A DNA stretch of 64,000 bases from Peribacillus huizhouensis (GTDB lineage: Bacteria; Bacillota; Bacilli; Bacillales; DSM-1321), in contig NZ_JACJHX010000005.1 of the NCBI RefSeq assembly GCF_014138605.1, forward strand, positions 1-64,000. The letters run 5' to 3'. Below the pieces are notes generated by a model, which saw only the letters and a list, made by a program, of their open reading frames with translations, searched no databases and was not told the origin of the DNA. The translations under genes and the position numbers were made by a program. Below, one piece after another: positions 17,824-27,867 of the stretch (position 1 is its first letter; each line of letters begins with the position of its first letter).

Positions 17824-17979
17824 CAAAGGCCCCTTGAGGAAGATTGGAAAATTAGTCTTGTATCGAATCCGGGAAACAAAATAGTAGAAGCAAAAGTTAT
17901 TGATCTAATAACTTTAACTGAAATCGATGTGTTAATAAATGCAGATACGCTAGAGTTTATAATGCAAGTAGATTTGTAA
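17824..17979 (+). pseudogene. C-terminal gene relic (51 codons)
   Basis: A frame without start codon or RBS reads EEDWKISLVSNPGNKIVEAK, then VIDLITLTEIDVLINADTLE, ending at a stop at 17977-17979. The composition is that of a folded beta protein rather than chance translation. It is bounded upstream by a stop at 17821-17823 and a terminator, so it is probably a leftover of a deleted gene. Family not recognised. Confidence 0.4.
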
Positions 17980-18051
17980 TAGATTTATAGTGATAAGCAA
18001 ATTCAATTGAGGGAAATGAACAAAAAGAATAGTGAGGGGGAAGAAAGCTAA

Positions 18052-18375
18052 ATGTGGAGAACCAATTTATTGGTGATTGTAAGTTTCTATATTCTTGTCA
18101 GTCTAGTGATGGCAACAGTAGGTGGATTATACGCACAAGACTTTGCGTATTATTTAGCAGATCAGACATCGAAAGATAATCTAAGGTTATTTTTAACGAT
18201 ACCTACAATACTTAGTTGGGTACTGTATATTTTTCCAATTGTGCTAACATGTCTATTGAGCATAAAGAAGAAGATAAGTAAGAAAATTAGTGCTATATAT
18301 ATATTTATTACATTGTTAATAGCTATACCAATCTCACTGTTCTCATTTTTTGTTTTTGCAATGTGGATGGGTTAA
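18052..18375 (+). CDS. Small three-helix membrane protein, unknown function
   Basis: 107 aa. A strong RBS (GGGGGAAG) lies 8 nt before the ATG. Hydrophobic segments lie at about 5-27 (LLVIVSFYILVSLVMATVGG), 46-68 and 80-104, with a basic cytoplasmic loop (KKKISKKIS) between the last two. I see no catalytic motif. Alone in its transcript; the next hairpin downstream is at 18578. Not recognised beyond being an integral membrane protein. Confidence 0.65.
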   Translation: MWRTNLLVIVSFYILVSLVMATVGGLYAQDFAYYLADQTSKDNLRLFLTIPTILSWVLYIFPIVLTCLLSIKKKISKKISAIYIFITLLIAIPISLFSFFVFAMWMG

Positions 18376-18577
18376 TAAGTAGGGGGAACATGTTTCGGAA
18401 AACCAAAGGCATAGAAAAAGGATCTTTCTTTTTGCGTCTAATTGTTTAGATATCCTGCATTTTTCCATCTTATTCACATTTTTGTGTTTTTATCCCTGGC
18501 ATTTTTTTGTACATATATAAAATAGTCGTTTAATTTTGAAAAGAAAGTGATTAGGGAAGGAAAAGAGAAAAACGATG

Positions 18578-18635
18578 AAAAGAGAAGCGGGAAGAAAGCT
18601 CATTTAATAGCAATTTTCCCGCTTCTCTTTTTCTG
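18578..18635. terminator. Bidirectional terminator between convergent genes
   Basis: AAAAGAGAAGCGGGA (18578-18592) pairs perfectly with TCCCGCTTCTCTTTT (18617-18631). It lies between the small membrane gene (+) and the SGNH hydrolase gene (-), so it can serve both. Confidence 0.85.
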
Positions 18636-18674
18636 GTTCCCTGTTTGGTACATAGCATAATAATTCTATATTAG

Positions 18675-19376
18675 TTACCTTGCCAAATAATAATTAATGG
18701 AATAAGTCATCATACTATGCCCTTTTGGAGTCCAATGAAACCCATCTGGTGCGATTAAGCCACTTGCAACAAGTTGAGCGTCTGAACCTGCTCCCCCGCC
18801 TGCTTTAATCCAAGCGTTTGCATAATGGTCTACAAGTTGAACGTTTTGTGCTTTAGCGACTTTTCGAATAATCTCGTTATAGCCGTTCAGCCATATTCGT
18901 ATTCCACCTTTATCCGCATACAAGTGCTTTTTATCTGGGTACTTATTGTAGTAAAGTGTTTGTTGTACTGGTAGGCTTGTCATTAACAAGACTTTAATAT
19001 TTCTAGCTTTTAATTGAGTGACCATACTCGTAATATTCTGTTCAAATTTAACTTTATCAACTTGTGGTTTACCATTGTTCAATAATAGCCCATCATTTTG
19101 ACCGAACATGATCGAGACACTCGTAGGTTTCTTAGCCAATACATCAGTAGTGAAACGTTTCATTGCTTGATTAGTGTCATTTCCACTTATCCCTGCATTT
19201 ATTGCACCAGTTTGAATGACCCATCGTGTATTTAGATCGTATCCATATTGTGTGAAATACGTCCCTTCAGTATTGCTGTCTCCAAACCCAACGAATCCAG
19301 CTGCATCTGCTTTAATAGATCCAACCGAGATTAAAAGAATAGATGCAACAATAAGGCACATCACCATTTTTTTCAT
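18675..19376 (-). CDS. Secreted SGNH/GDSL-type hydrolase
   Basis: 233 aa. A signal peptide (1-25, MVMCLIVASILLISVGSIKA then DAA) precedes a single SGNH domain. Catalytic blocks are visible: Ser in GFGDSNTEG (block I), Gly in GISGNDTNQA (II), Asn in FGQNDG (III), and the Asp/His pair in DGFHWTPKGH (V). It probably removes acyl or acetyl groups from extracellular substrates such as polysaccharides or lipids; specificity is not readable. It has no SLH domains, unlike the divergently transcribed SGNH gene at 19718. The 340-bp divergent region between them should hold both promoters. Confidence 0.85.
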   Translation of the reverse strand: MKKMVMCLIVASILLISVGSIKADAAGFVGFGDSNTEGTYFTQYGYDLNTRWVIQTGAINAGISGNDTNQAMKRFTTDVLAKKPTSVSIMFGQNDGLLLNNGKPQVDKVKFEQNITSMVTQLKARNIKVLLMTSLPVQQTLYYNKYPDKKHLYADKGGIRIWLNGYNEIIRKVAKAQNVQLVDHYANAWIKAGGGAGSDAQLVASGLIAPDGFHWTPKGHSMMTYSINYYLAR

Positions 19377-19717
19377 TTTTCCACCCCTATCTTATCCATA
19401 CTATTTTCTCATAAATAGTTATATTTTGGAAGAGGTTATTTGCTAGATATCAACTACTCATGAAGAAACAATGTGTCAAAGGTATACCACTAAATATCTT
19501 CTTGAGCGGTGTGCCACTCTCCCATCCGAGATAGAACAAATCTATAAATATTTAGCCAAGAAGTGAAGATGAACAATGAATCTGGATAAGCTTGAAAAGA
19601 TCATACCACAAATATATTGTTAAAATTCTGAATTTACTTAAAATTGAATTTCGTATAAAATAAGTACTTAGGCTCATATAATTCTAGAATGCAAGATGAA
19701 AAGGAGAGTGAGAGTAA

Positions 19718-20998
19718 TTGATTAAAAATTCTAAAAAGAGAGCATGGAGCTTGGTACTTGTCTTTGCTTTACTAGTGGGATTGGTGGCTCCTTCTGCCTC
19801 AGCGAATGGTGTTGAAACCATACGGTATTTATCGTTAGGGGATTCATTAGCTGCTGGTATGACGCCCGAGAAAGGGATTAGTAGTGGCTACTCTGATATG
19901 ACTGCTGACTATTTGAAAGGGAAAAACTCGTTGGCTACATACTCTAAAGAATTTGCTGTTCCAGGTTACACTACGCAAAACGTATTGGATGATTTAACAG
20001 TGAAATCAGAATTAAGGGAAGCTGTTAAACAGGCCAATTTAATCACTATATCTGCCGGAGCAAATGATTTATTGAAAATTGCAAAGCTTGACGCTGAGAA
20101 AAATATCCTCATCCTTGATCCTGCTACTGTAAAATCTACTCTTCAAACTCTTGCTAAGAACTACACGATGATTCTACAAACAATCAAAGAGCTTAATCCA
20201 AATGCTTCTATTTACATCATGGGTTATTATTATCCATTTCCATACCTTTCTGATGCACAAAAGCCGCAACTTATTGAATTGACAAAAACTCTTAATCAAA
20301 CGATTCAACTAACAATTTCTGAAGGGGCTACATTTGTTCAAGTTTATGATAAATTTGGCGATGATACTAAGAAGTACCTTCCGAATCCTGAGAATATTCA
20401 TCCGAATCAAGAGGGGTACAAATTAATGAGTGATGCACTAATAGAAATGATAGCCAAGGCTAAACCTACCGCAAATGATCTTCCGAAGGGACATTGGGCT
20501 GAAAAAGAATTAAATATGCTTTTGGCAAGTAAAATTCTGAATGTCGATGAAAGAGGAAATATCTACCCTGAAAAGCCGATTACAAGAGCAGAAGTGGCCG
20601 GAATCTTGTATAACAGCATTCCAATGACTAAATCAATCCCTGCCAACCCTGGATATAAGGATGTACCAGAAACTCATCCAGCATATATGGCTATTGCAAA
20701 ACTTACAGAGGCAGGAGTTCTTACGAAAGCTGAATATTTCAATCCCAATGCACCGTTAACTCGTGTTCAATTAGCTAAGGTTATTGGTACTGCGTTTCAA
20801 TTAAAAGGTGACAGTTCAGCTCCTACTTACAAAGATACCACTGCATCCTACTGGGGAACACCATATATAAACGCCATGACAACGAACAAAATTATGTTAG
20901 GGTATAAAAATGGTAAATTCGGTGTGAATGATTCGACTAATCGAGCCCAGTTTGCGGTTGTATTAGCAAGGGTTCAAGCATTAAAAGCTAATAAATAA
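19718..20998 (+). CDS. SLH-anchored SGNH/GDSL esterase
   Basis: 426 aa from a TTG start with a good RBS (AAGGAGAG). A signal peptide (1-29, ending SASA) is followed by an SGNH hydrolase domain (about 34-232) with Ser in YLSLGDSLAAG, GxND in SAGANDLL and His in NIHPNQEGY. The residue three before this His is Glu rather than the common Asp. Three SLH domains (about 240-424) follow: GHWAEKELNML, GYKDVPETHPAYMAI and TASYWGTPYINAM. SLH-mediated anchoring would keep the esterase on the wall polymer. It may act on lipids, peptidoglycan or the O-acetylated wall polysaccharide; substrate unknown. Confidence 0.88.
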   Translation: MIKNSKKRAWSLVLVFALLVGLVAPSASANGVETIRYLSLGDSLAAGMTPEKGISSGYSDMTADYLKGKNSLATYSKEFAVPGYTTQNVLDDLTVKSELREAVKQANLITISAGANDLLKIAKLDAEKNILILDPATVKSTLQTLAKNYTMILQTIKELNPNASIYIMGYYYPFPYLSDAQKPQLIELTKTLNQTIQLTISEGATFVQVYDKFGDDTKKYLPNPENIHPNQEGYKLMSDALIEMIAKAKPTANDLPKGHWAEKELNMLLASKILNVDERGNIYPEKPITRAEVAGILYNSIPMTKSIPANPGYKDVPETHPAYMAIAKLTEAGVLTKAEYFNPNAPLTRVQLAKVIGTAFQLKGDSSAPTYKDTTASYWGTPYINAMTTNKIMLGYKNGKFGVNDSTNRAQFAVVLARVQALKANK

Positions 20999-21126
20999 TG
21001 TTGACTGGTGAATGTAGTCACTACTCGAGGATCGTTAGACAAATAAAGCTAGAAATTTCGATTTTTTCTCTAACTTTTCAAATGAAAGAACAATCTAATT
21101 TGAATGACATTTTATGCATAATAATA

Positions 21127-21160
21127 AAGTTCCGTGGAGAAATCTATGGGGCTTTTTTCT
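21127..21160 (+). terminator. GNRA-loop terminator of the SLH-esterase gene
   Basis: AAGTTCCGTGGA (21127-21138) pairs with TCTATGGGGCTT (21143-21154) over GAAA, followed by a T run. Confidence 0.7.
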
Positions 21161-21861
21161 TTTGTTGTAAAGATAGAGCGGATTGTTAGGTTTTAGGTTC
21201 CGCAGAGACTCCTCTATCGAAGTGACGATCACAGATGATTGATCGATGAGAGTTATAAAAAATAAAATCTCCGACCAAACGAAAACTATCTATTAATTGT
21301 TCACGTAAATGGAAGTCTTGCATGGTAAATAAATGACAATATGAATCTCTTTGGAAGGAACAGTGAACTAGATTCGCAAGCAAGGGTTTAGTAACACCCA
21401 AATCTCGGTGAAAGATTTATTAAAAAAGGAGAATTAGATATTAAAAGAAATGATTAGTTCTCCTAATGTGTTTTTCGTAGCTATTGGTTGATTAAACGGA
21501 TAATTCCAGTTAATAACCTACATAAATCAGTAATGAGTGGAACTTCCTGTAAGTAAGGGGTGCCTCTACATGGTCATTCATTTGCGAGTTAAACATCCCG
21601 CAAAAGGAGCACATGCTAAGGTTAAAGAGAATAATATGAATGGGTATTTCGACGAGGCATCAACTAACTACAGTTGATGCTATTTTTGTGTAATTATATC
21701 TACTTTTAGAGAAAATAAACCTAATTTTTAGAAAAGAATTGAAAATATATACCATTTAGATGGTATAATTTCATAGGTAATATATACTGCATAAAACATA
21801 AAAAGGAATTTATAGGGATAATAATTAATCCACTTTTTATTAGAAGGGACAAAGATTCGCA
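21161..21861. other. Long intergenic region upstream of the deacetylase
   Basis: No supported gene on either strand. A terminator-like hairpin (GCATCAACT at 21657-21665 with AGTTGATGC at 21672-21680, then TATTTTTG) shows that something upstream may be transcribed. A promoter-like TATAAT-type sequence (ATGGTATAAT) near 21761-21770 could drive the deacetylase gene. Confidence 0.4.
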
Positions 21862-23127
21862 TTGCATAAATTAGTTAGGAGTTTCATCATAGCAGCAGTT
21901 GTCACAGGAATTTGTTGTTTTACTAGCCAAGCTGCTGCTAATACGAGTTATATAGAAGTTGTTAAGGATACGCCTGTTTATAGCTTTATAGGAAGTGAGA
22001 AGATTGAAGTTGGCTCACTAGTGTCTGGGCAGAAGTTTGTTATTGTTTCATCAGATGCAAATTATTATTATATTAAATTTGGCAATGGCAATGGCTATAT
22101 CAAGAAGAAAGATGTGAAGACCGTTTCAGCATCTAAAGAACAAGTTTTAGATATTGCTAATAAAACTGTAAATTCCACTTTTATTACAAAACGGAAAACG
22201 GTTATTTACGACAATATGGACAAAAGCAGGAGATCTATCGGGGTCATCAATAGAAATATTCGATATCCTTATCTTTCAAAAAACAAAGATTGGTACCGAG
22301 TTCAAATCGGCGGGGAAATGGGATTCGTTCCATCCGCTAGTGTGAATGAAGATCCAGGTATTCCAGTATTAATGTATCATCATATGCTCGTTCAACCAGA
22401 ATTAACTGAATTCAAAGGTAATAATATGGTCGTACGCGTATCAGACTTTGAACAGCAAATGAACTATTTAAAGAAAAGCGGGTATCGTACTATTTCAATA
22501 AACGATTTAGAAAATTATTTGTTGCACGACATGAATCTAACTGGAACAACGGTTGTGATTACGTTTGATGATGGATACTTATCAACTGTTACAGAAGCCT
22601 ATCCTATTCTGAAAAAAAATAATTTCAAGGCGACGCAGTTTATCATTGGCTGTAGAACTAATGCATACGCAAAGCCTTGGGATGAAAACACGCTTCAATA
22701 TGTAGGCTTTAATGAAATGAAATTAACTACAGATGTATACGACTATCAACACCATACTTACTGTATGCATTTAAGAGAACCGATTTCGCTTATTCCCTTT
22801 CTTATTAGTAAAACCTATGATGAAGTGTATCAAGATACTGAAAAAGGCAAGATTCATATTGGACAAGTTTATGATGACCCTACACATATTCAATACTTAG
22901 CTTACCCGTGGGGACAATACGATAAAGAAACAATCAGTGCAATAAGTAAAGCAGGAATCAAGCTCGCTTTCACCACTGAAACTGGTAATGTCAAATTAGG
23001 AGATAATCCTTATGCATTGAAAAGACAAGGTGTCGCACCAAGACATAGCTTGAATGATTTCATTAATAAATTAAATGGGACGTATAAAGATCCTTTAGTA
23101 AATCCGATTAAATCTTGGGACGAATGA
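21862..23127 (+). CDS. Secreted polysaccharide deacetylase with two SH3-like domains
   Basis: 421 aa from a TTG start (RBS AGAAGGGA). A signal peptide (1-27) is followed by two SH3b-like repeats (about 30-75, ending YIKFGNGNGYIKKKD, and 100-143, ending VQIGGEMGFVPSA). A NodB/CE4 deacetylase domain (about 150-400) follows, with MYHHM, the metal/catalytic TFDDGY, a variant HHTYCMHLRE (usually SHTYDLH) and YPWGQYD. It probably removes N- or O-acetyl groups from peptidoglycan or a wall glycan, held there by the SH3 domains. The Cys-Met inside the second motif is unusual and may affect metal binding. Monocistronic, with a terminator 30 nt downstream. Confidence 0.88.
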   Translation: MHKLVRSFIIAAVVTGICCFTSQAAANTSYIEVVKDTPVYSFIGSEKIEVGSLVSGQKFVIVSSDANYYYIKFGNGNGYIKKKDVKTVSASKEQVLDIANKTVNSTFITKRKTVIYDNMDKSRRSIGVINRNIRYPYLSKNKDWYRVQIGGEMGFVPSASVNEDPGIPVLMYHHMLVQPELTEFKGNNMVVRVSDFEQQMNYLKKSGYRTISINDLENYLLHDMNLTGTTVVITFDDGYLSTVTEAYPILKKNNFKATQFIIGCRTNAYAKPWDENTLQYVGFNEMKLTTDVYDYQHHTYCMHLREPISLIPFLISKTYDEVYQDTEKGKIHIGQVYDDPTHIQYLAYPWGQYDKETISAISKAGIKLAFTTETGNVKLGDNPYALKRQGVAPRHSLNDFINKLNGTYKDPLVNPIKSWDE

Positions 23128-23156
23128 AGAATGACCAAACATACTGCGAAACGATG

Positions 23157-23187
23157 AACTGTGGAGAGAAATCTCCGCAGTTCTTTT
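23157..23187 (+). terminator. GNRA-loop terminator of the deacetylase gene
   Basis: AACTGTGGAGA (23157-23167) pairs with TCTCCGCAGTT (23172-23182), with one G-U pair, over GAAA, then CTTTT. The GTGGAGA-GAAA-TCTC core also occurs at 17757 and, degraded, at 21127. Confidence 0.8.
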
Positions 23188-23544
23188 AAGTTAATTGGAA
23201 AATATCCATATCAAGCATGGATGGTAAGTTTACTAACTTTTGAGTATTTTATTAAAATGCATTTAATAACCGCTAACAGTACTTCTTATCCTGAAGTATA
23301 TAAAGTCCAAAGAATCCTTAATATATCAAGATTAGTAGTGTCAAGTAGTTACTAAAGGTGAAGGAACTACTGGATTCACATTTGACAATCTACTTAAGAA
23401 GAGGATCACCGTAACGACAATAATCATGGAATATGTTTTTAGTCAGATTTATCTGAAGTTTACAAAACTAAAGATTCACTTAATATCACCTTAACAAAAT
23501 TCTATTAAACTATTACAAAATAGGAAAAGGATGGTACATAATTA
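23188..23544. other. Intergenic region upstream of the choice-of-anchor I gene
   Basis: AT-rich, with no supported gene. Nearby phrases such as TATCCTGAAGTATATAAAG and CAGATTTATCTGAAGTTTAC resemble each other loosely (an ACTAAAGATTC-type motif recurs), suggesting a degenerate duplication, but I could not align it firmly. Confidence 0.25.
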
Positions 23545-25677
23545 ATGTCGAAATATATTAATTCAAAATCACTATTTGCTTTAAGTATGGCGGGAGCGGT
23601 AGTGGTAGCACCTTCAAATTTGGTTGACGCGGCAGATCACGAGTATAAGCTATCATTAGATGCACGTTATGATTCAGGTGTTCAAAACGCAGATGGTGGA
23701 ACAACGGAAATTGTTTCGTATAATAAACATAATCATTCTACATATGTAGTAAATGGCAAGACGAAAAAGGTAGAGGCTATTTCATTGAAATATAGTGATA
23801 AATCTGCCCTTGCATTAAAACCATTTCTATCAATCGATATTGCTGAACTATTAAAGACCGTTGATGCAAATTTCCAATATGGCGACTTAACAAGTATTGC
23901 TGTTCACCCAAATGAAAATGTGATTGCCGTGTCTGTACAAGCTGAAGGGTATAATGATTATGGATACGCAGTGTTTTTAACGGGTGATGGGAAATTGTTA
24001 AATGCCGTGAAGGTTGGTGCACAACCGGATAACATTACTTTTTCTCCTGATGGTACAAAAGCCTTAACGGCAAATGAAGGAGAACCTCGTGGTGGATATG
24101 GGGCGAATATTGTCGATCCACAAGGTACGATTTCTGTCATAGATGTTTCAAAAGGCTTTAAAAATACAAAAACTGAGACCATCACTTTCGAAGCCTATGA
24201 TAGCGCAGAGAAACGTGCGGGACTTGTAAAAAAACAAGTGATTTTAAAGAAAGATACGGCACCTTCCGTTGATCTAGAACCTGAATATATTGCAGTTAGT
24301 GATGATAGTAAATATGCATATGTAACATTACAGGAAAATAATGCAATTGCGAAAATCAACCTTACTTCTAGTGAAGTCGTTTCCATTGATGGACTAGGAT
24401 TTAAAGATTTTAGTGTGAAAGGGAATGAGATCGATTTACGCAAAGATAAACAAATCAAAATTCAAAACGAAAACTACTTTGGTATTTATATGCCTGACGG
24501 AATGACGATATATAGTGTAAATGGGAAAAACTATCTTGTCACTGCCAATGAAGGGGATGCCCGTGAGTGGGGGGAGGAAGATACGGAGAACTTCCACCTA
24601 AATGAAATCGAAAAAGAAGTAGATGGCAATGAAATTGTCTTCTACGATACTACTGACTATGATGGTTTTGAGTCAGGGTATGAATACATTTTTGGTGGAC
24701 GCTCATTCTCGATCATTGACGCAGATACAATGGAAGTCGTGTATGATAGCGGTAGTGATTTTGAACGAATTACAGCACAATTTTACCCTGAATACTTCAA
24801 TTCTAGTAATGATAATGTGAAGCTAGATAATAGAAGCGGTAAAAAAGGACCTGAACCGGAAGATGTGAAAGTCGGGAAAATCGGTGATGAGATCTTTGCA
24901 TTTATCGGTTTAGAACGTATTGGTGGAGTAATGATGTACAATGTTACAGATCCATCCAATGTTAAATTTGTTGATTACTTAAATTTACGTGACTTTAGTG
25001 AAGATATTGCTGGTGATGTTTCACCAGAAGGATTAGCTTTTGTGCCAGGTAGCAATGCTCAATTAGTTGTCGGTCATGAAGTAAGTGGAACAGTGACCGT
25101 ATTGAATCTACTTGCCGAAGAGGAGAAAGCACCAGAAATTACAGTAAACTTTAAAGATATTGAAAAACATTGGGCAAAAGATTCAATTATCACAGTAACA
25201 AAAGCAGGATTATTTAGTGGTGTAACTGAACAAACATTCGCACCTAATAAAAGCTTTACAAGAGGACAAGCTGCGGTTGTATTAAATCGATTAGCTGGTG
25301 GCGTAAAAGCGTCAACAAATCCAACATATAAGGATGTAAATTCTTCTTCTCCTTTTGCGAACGGAATTGCTTGGGCAACTGAAAAACAAATCATTAAAGG
25401 GGTCAATCAGACAACATTTGCTCCTAATAAATCGATTACTAGAGAAGAGTTTGCTCTTGCGATTTACAATTACTTAGTACAAAATGGTCAAAGTTTTGAT
25501 GTAAGTAAAACGACCGTTTACAAAGATGATAAAAAGATGAATGCAGATGCAAAACAAGCTGTATATGCATTACAATCAAAGGGTTTAATGTTAGGAAGTA
25601 GCGGAAGCTTTCATCCAAAACAATCTTTAACTCGTGCAGAAGCTTCAACTGTATTAGCCCAATTAATTGAAAAATAA
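23545..25677 (+). CDS. SLH-anchored choice-of-anchor I family beta-propeller protein
   Basis: 710 aa. A signal peptide (1-29) is followed by a long beta-propeller-like region (about 35-525). It contains VGAQPDNITFSPDGTKALTA, NEGEPRGGYG, YLVTANEGDAREWGEE and PEGLAFVPG, hallmarks of choice-of-anchor I proteins, which are related to secreted alkaline phosphatase/phytase-like propellers. Three SLH domains (about 533-710) start with FKDIEKHWAKDSI, YKDVNSSSPFANGI and YKDDKKMNADAKQA. The family is surface-attached by varied anchors; here the anchor is SLH. Catalytic activity is not established. It would be displayed beside the SLH 5'-nucleotidase, which suggests phosphate or nucleotide scavenging as one possible role. 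A terminator follows directly. Confidence 0.85.
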   Translation: MSKYINSKSLFALSMAGAVVVAPSNLVDAADHEYKLSLDARYDSGVQNADGGTTEIVSYNKHNHSTYVVNGKTKKVEAISLKYSDKSALALKPFLSIDIAELLKTVDANFQYGDLTSIAVHPNENVIAVSVQAEGYNDYGYAVFLTGDGKLLNAVKVGAQPDNITFSPDGTKALTANEGEPRGGYGANIVDPQGTISVIDVSKGFKNTKTETITFEAYDSAEKRAGLVKKQVILKKDTAPSVDLEPEYIAVSDDSKYAYVTLQENNAIAKINLTSSEVVSIDGLGFKDFSVKGNEIDLRKDKQIKIQNENYFGIYMPDGMTIYSVNGKNYLVTANEGDAREWGEEDTENFHLNEIEKEVDGNEIVFYDTTDYDGFESGYEYIFGGRSFSIIDADTMEVVYDSGSDFERITAQFYPEYFNSSNDNVKLDNRSGKKGPEPEDVKVGKIGDEIFAFIGLERIGGVMMYNVTDPSNVKFVDYLNLRDFSEDIAGDVSPEGLAFVPGSNAQLVVGHEVSGTVTVLNLLAEEEKAPEITVNFKDIEKHWAKDSIITVTKAGLFSGVTEQTFAPNKSFTRGQAAVVLNRLAGGVKASTNPTYKDVNSSSPFANGIAWATEKQIIKGVNQTTFAPNKSITREEFALAIYNYLVQNGQSFDVSKTTVYKDDKKMNADAKQAVYALQSKGLMLGSSGSFHPKQSLTRAEASTVLAQLIEK

Positions 25678-25688
25678 GATTCCATTTC

Positions 25689-25722
25689 GCTCTGCCTGTT
25701 TGATAGAAGGCAGAGCTTTTTA
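25689..25722 (+). terminator. Terminator of the choice-of-anchor I gene
   Basis: GCTCTGCCT (25689-25697) pairs with AGGCAGAGC (25708-25716), followed by TTTTTATTTT. Confidence 0.88.
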
Positions 25723-25939
25723 TTTTGTTGTTGGTAATTAATGGGATTAATTCTTATAGCCCAGAAACGAGAAAGACAAATGGAAGAGGGGAGATGTGGT
25801 AAGTAATGTAAGCCTAGGTGATGAATCTTCAATATCCAAAAAGAAGCATAAAGTAAAAGGTGAAATCCTTGGTGGTGCTTGAAAATCCTGTTTTTGTTAT
25901 AATATGTATCAATGTCTTGTGAGGGTTTGGGAGGGTATT

Positions 25940-27607
25940 ATGAAAAAAAGGCTAGTACTTATTTGTATAGTGTTTATACTATTTATTTTCTTTTTGCTAA
26001 TATATGTTGGCAAAATGAAACAAGATACTGTTGAGACGAATAACTCAATAGAATTGAAGTTACCTAGTGGCTTAAAATCTGTGAAAATAGAGGTAAATGA
26101 AGCAGATATGACGTTAAGCTATGATAAAAAAACGGAGTTCAAACATATATCGTCTACCGATTATCAGTATATATACGATATTTCCAAACAAAATCAATCG
26201 GTCGGTTCTTTGAACGTTACATTCAGAGAATTGGATAACGGGGATGTTTTTGTTTTTACAAAAATACATAACACAAGTAAAGCTGAGTATCGGGCATCGG
26301 TACAGCTACCATTTGCAGATTCAGTATCACATCATGAAATCCGTTATGATGAATATGGAGAAGTGAAGAGAGAACATAATAATACATTTGGGACCGATCC
26401 ATCCTCACATCCGATTGGATTGTTAGAAGTGCAAAAAAATGACAAGTCCTTTCAATCAGCAATGATCAGTAAAAATTACACTTCTTATAATAGAGAGAAG
26501 ACGTATTCGAATGGGCAAAAGTCAACCGTTCGGGAATTTATTGAAGAATGGGAAAGCTACAAGATATCGGCAGGGAAAGATGAAGTTTTATTAAGAACAA
26601 ATCTAAAAGTTCCAGGAGCGGCAATTTCTGAAAACTGGATTTTGTTAGCGAATGACCAGTTATTTAAAGATCGTAAAAATATCGAGAATTGGTTTACGAA
26701 AAGTATTCAGGAATATACAACGATTAATAAATGGTTGACTGCAGACGGAGTGTATTCGAAACTTCCTTGGTCTGTAGACCCTGGCTTTAAAATGGCGTTT
26801 GGTAGGAATTTGGGTAATATTCAGGGGAGTAAGTACTTAGATGAGTATAAGAAGACAAATGAAAGGTATTTTTATGATTTAGTCTTCAATTCTGTTGCAG
26901 ATTTGGATGTGTTTTCAGATGGTGCGGTTACAGCGGGAGACGTACCTGTTTTTAAAACGGAGTACACGAGTTCATGGTTGAAAAATGCTTATGGTACGAC
27001 TGCTCCATATATCGATACAAGGCATAATGAGAACGTGGCATTATTTTTAAAGAATACGGGTGAATTATTTGCAATCCCTAAGCTTGCTTCAGCTAATCAG
27101 AAATACGCCGATTTTTTAGTTGATCAGAATAGTATTGGGAATGTCATCAGAATAAATGATGCGGGATATTTAATCGCAGACTACTATGCTGAAGGAAGTA
27201 AGAAAACTCATGTTTCATTGAACCATGCTCTTGGCGAAATGCGTTTTCTTATTGAAACTTATCAGCAGACAAAAGATAAGCGTTATTATGATACGGCCAT
27301 GGCAATCAAGCAGGGGATTGAAGCTTTATATCCCGACTGGATTAGAGAAGATCGAGATTTATGGTATCAAATAAACGGGGAAATGATCTTTAATGGAAGA
27401 GATTATCCGTGGTTGACTTTAGTCGATCTTCTTTTGAGTCAGGAGCTTTTTGCAGAAATAGGTATAGAGAGAAGTGAAATCTTCGATAAAATGATTGAAT
27501 CGAAATTATTATATCTTAAAAGCATGAAACAACCACTGAGAGCCGATATTTTAGAACTAATTCAGGGGCAAGGGTTTAGTTACCCTACATTTGTTAAAGA
27601 GGATTAA
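25940..27607 (+). CDS. Membrane-anchored extracellular protein, possible C5-epimerase-like toroid
   Basis: 555 aa from ATG 25940, preceded by GGGAGGG; an upstream in-frame ATG at 25904 has no RBS. One N-terminal membrane anchor (about 4-24, LVLICIVFILFIFFLLIYVG) leaves the rest outside. The middle (40-260) is beta-rich. The C-terminal 250 residues are helical with SLNHALGEMRFLIETYQQTK and YYDTAMAIKQGIEALYPDWI. This resembles the alpha/alpha-toroid part of D-glucuronyl C5-epimerase-like proteins. If right, it may act on a uronic-acid-containing wall polymer. The similarity is by eye and weak, so treat the function as unknown. Single gene with its own terminator. Confidence 0.55.
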   Translation: MKKRLVLICIVFILFIFFLLIYVGKMKQDTVETNNSIELKLPSGLKSVKIEVNEADMTLSYDKKTEFKHISSTDYQYIYDISKQNQSVGSLNVTFRELDNGDVFVFTKIHNTSKAEYRASVQLPFADSVSHHEIRYDEYGEVKREHNNTFGTDPSSHPIGLLEVQKNDKSFQSAMISKNYTSYNREKTYSNGQKSTVREFIEEWESYKISAGKDEVLLRTNLKVPGAAISENWILLANDQLFKDRKNIENWFTKSIQEYTTINKWLTADGVYSKLPWSVDPGFKMAFGRNLGNIQGSKYLDEYKKTNERYFYDLVFNSVADLDVFSDGAVTAGDVPVFKTEYTSSWLKNAYGTTAPYIDTRHNENVALFLKNTGELFAIPKLASANQKYADFLVDQNSIGNVIRINDAGYLIADYYAEGSKKTHVSLNHALGEMRFLIETYQQTKDKRYYDTAMAIKQGIEALYPDWIREDRDLWYQINGEMIFNGRDYPWLTLVDLLLSQELFAEIGIERSEIFDKMIESKLLYLKSMKQPLRADILELIQGQGFSYPTFVKED

Positions 27608-27642
27608 AAGGTGTGAAAACTGTTAGATCGAACATATCCACT

Positions 27643-27678
27643 TGGCATCACCTTATTAAAGGCTGATGCCATTTTTTG
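27643..27678 (+). terminator. Rho-independent terminator
   Basis: TGGCATCA (27643-27650) pairs with TGATGCCA (27664-27671), followed by TTTTTTG. It lies 35 nt after the preceding gene. Confidence 0.85.
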
Positions 27679-27867
27679 TGATTTAAAATATAGATGGGAG
27701 TAGTGAGAACAAGTCTGAAAATATATTTCAAAAATGGTAATAATTTCACTCTATTCCAAATTGATAATCACTGGTACAATCACATTACAAACATATTACA
27801 AGATTGTAACGAATCTGTATGGTTTGAGAAATGATAGTTTTATAGGATTGAAAGGGGAATGAGTTGA

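Noticed and set aside
20998-21401. Open frames of 63 and 71 codons after the SLH-esterase gene
   Set aside because: No RBS; the first runs through the terminator of the preceding gene.
23161-23355. Open frame of 64 codons starting in the deacetylase terminator
   Set aside because: Start lies in the hairpin, and no RBS or domain is visible.
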